Below, one piece after another: positions 63,549-64,000 of a stretch of DNA of 64,000 bases. Within the stretch, counting starts at the first letter, position 1. Each line of letters starts with the position of its first letter. Both the position numbers and the translations under genes were made by a program. The DNA is from Rhabditophanes sp. KR3021. Lineage: Eukaryota; Nematoda; Chromadorea; Rhabditida; Alloionematidae. Below the pieces are notes generated by a model. The model was given only the letters and a program-made list of their open reading frames with translations. It was not told the origin of the DNA and did no database searches. The DNA lies in the NCBI GenBank assembly GCA_963281155.1, contig CAUJLY010000006.1:7502001-7566000 (forward strand), in the 5' to 3' direction.

Positions 63549-64000
63549 ATGATGTTGATGCAATCCCATCTACTAAAAGGATTGATTTTTTCCATATTAT
63601 TTATCTCTTCATATGCGCAATATGAAGTTGAAAGCCCTAGTGCTCCTGCTAACCAGGGAACAGAAGTTAAGATTTCCGGAAATCAGCCCTTGCAAAACAA
63701 AGAATTTATTTATTCCCCAACTTTAGCACCAACCAATAATAAATACATGCCACCGCCAGAATTGTACGTTCCAAAGGGAGCTGCCCCAGGGAACTGAGCC
63801 CGCTGCTCACGATAATTCTAACGGCGAATTTATTCACGCTGCAACTGAACAGCAAGGAATCGATGCTTCTAGATCATCTTCTTCTGCTAAATCTGGACCA
63901 CCTGCAAATATCAAATTTACTCTCAGAAACTTAGGACAAGACGATGATACTTTGGCTAATTTCTACGGTGATTATATTGCTGGATTTAATCCAAGACATG
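63549..64000 (+). CDS. secreted protein, partial, with a frame break; continues beyond the window
   Basis: I do not recognise this protein. The start (MMLMQSHLLKGLIFSILFISSYAQ) is a clear signal peptide, followed by a Pro/Ser/Asn-rich hydrophilic stretch. In the first frame a stop follows GAAPGN at about 63797. From the same point the second frame reads on without stops to the window end, with similar composition (GTEPAAHDNSNGEF, then TLRNLGQDDDTLANFYGDY). One base fewer in the GGG at about 63789 would join them. The only GT-AG alternative close by is 22 nt, shorter than any other intron here. Either the gene is broken, the assembly has an extra base, or splicing is unusual. Confidence 0.45.

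Noticed and set aside
1..64000. tRNA, rRNA, CRISPR or transposon
   Set aside because: No tRNA T-loop with matching arms, no rRNA core, no spaced direct repeats and no transposase or reverse-transcriptase motif were seen on reading; a covariance-model search was not possible.

Overview
This is an AT-rich eukaryotic window whose genes are split by very small GT-AG introns. About 30 introns have splice phases I could check by hand, and most are 31-60 nt. The gene set is animal: SARA/endofin, TMF1, carboxypeptidase E, a BICRA/GLTSCR1 subunit, a Pygopus-like PHD protein, MCU with MICU1, RAB28, TMEM87 and an ING protein. The low GC, tiny introns and metazoan content fit a reduced invertebrate genome. 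An orthonectid such as Intoshia is my best guess, but this is an inference I cannot verify here.

Layout. 1-3171: gene-free. 3172-6549: TMEM87 (+) convergent with a Pygopus-like gene (-). 6550-10285: gene-poor. 10286-13952: myosin essential light chain, an EH-domain/coiled-coil protein and a small unknown membrane protein (all +). 14518-21110: TMF1 (-) divergent from a SARA/endofin FYVE protein (+). 23022-31800: an ion-handling block made of a ClC-3/4/5-type 2Cl-/H+ exchanger (-) divergent from V-ATPase c'' (+), then MCU (-) and MICU1 (-) in tandem. 33473-37101: carboxypeptidase E and RAB28 (+). 40774-45946: a BICRA-like chromatin protein (+). 45947-52266: a 6.3 kb AT-rich gene-poor stretch. 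52267-54372: an unrecognised multi-exon cysteine-rich protein (+). 54709-60211: dihydrolipoyl dehydrogenase (+) convergent with an ING protein (-) that carries a very long repetitive tail. The right end holds a doubtful small membrane-protein ORF and the start of a secreted protein that runs off the window.

How the genes relate. Two neighbouring pairs act together in known biology. ClC exchangers supply the counter-ion path for the V-ATPase in endosomes, and MICU1 gates the MCU calcium pore in mitochondria. All four lie within 9 kb. TMF1, SARA, RAB28, TMEM87 and CPE are all secretory or endosomal proteins, but nothing in the sequence shows they are linked.

Other signals. Several coding regions change reading frame where no ordinary intron is visible (MICU1, twice in ING, and the gene at 63.5 kb). 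In MICU1 and ING, removing a 43-46 nt GT...AG segment of coding-like sequence restores the frame exactly, so they are either exitron-like introns or assembly indels. Several plus-strand genes also carry a 3' splice-site-like sequence just before the start codon, which points to 5'UTR introns or spliced-leader addition.
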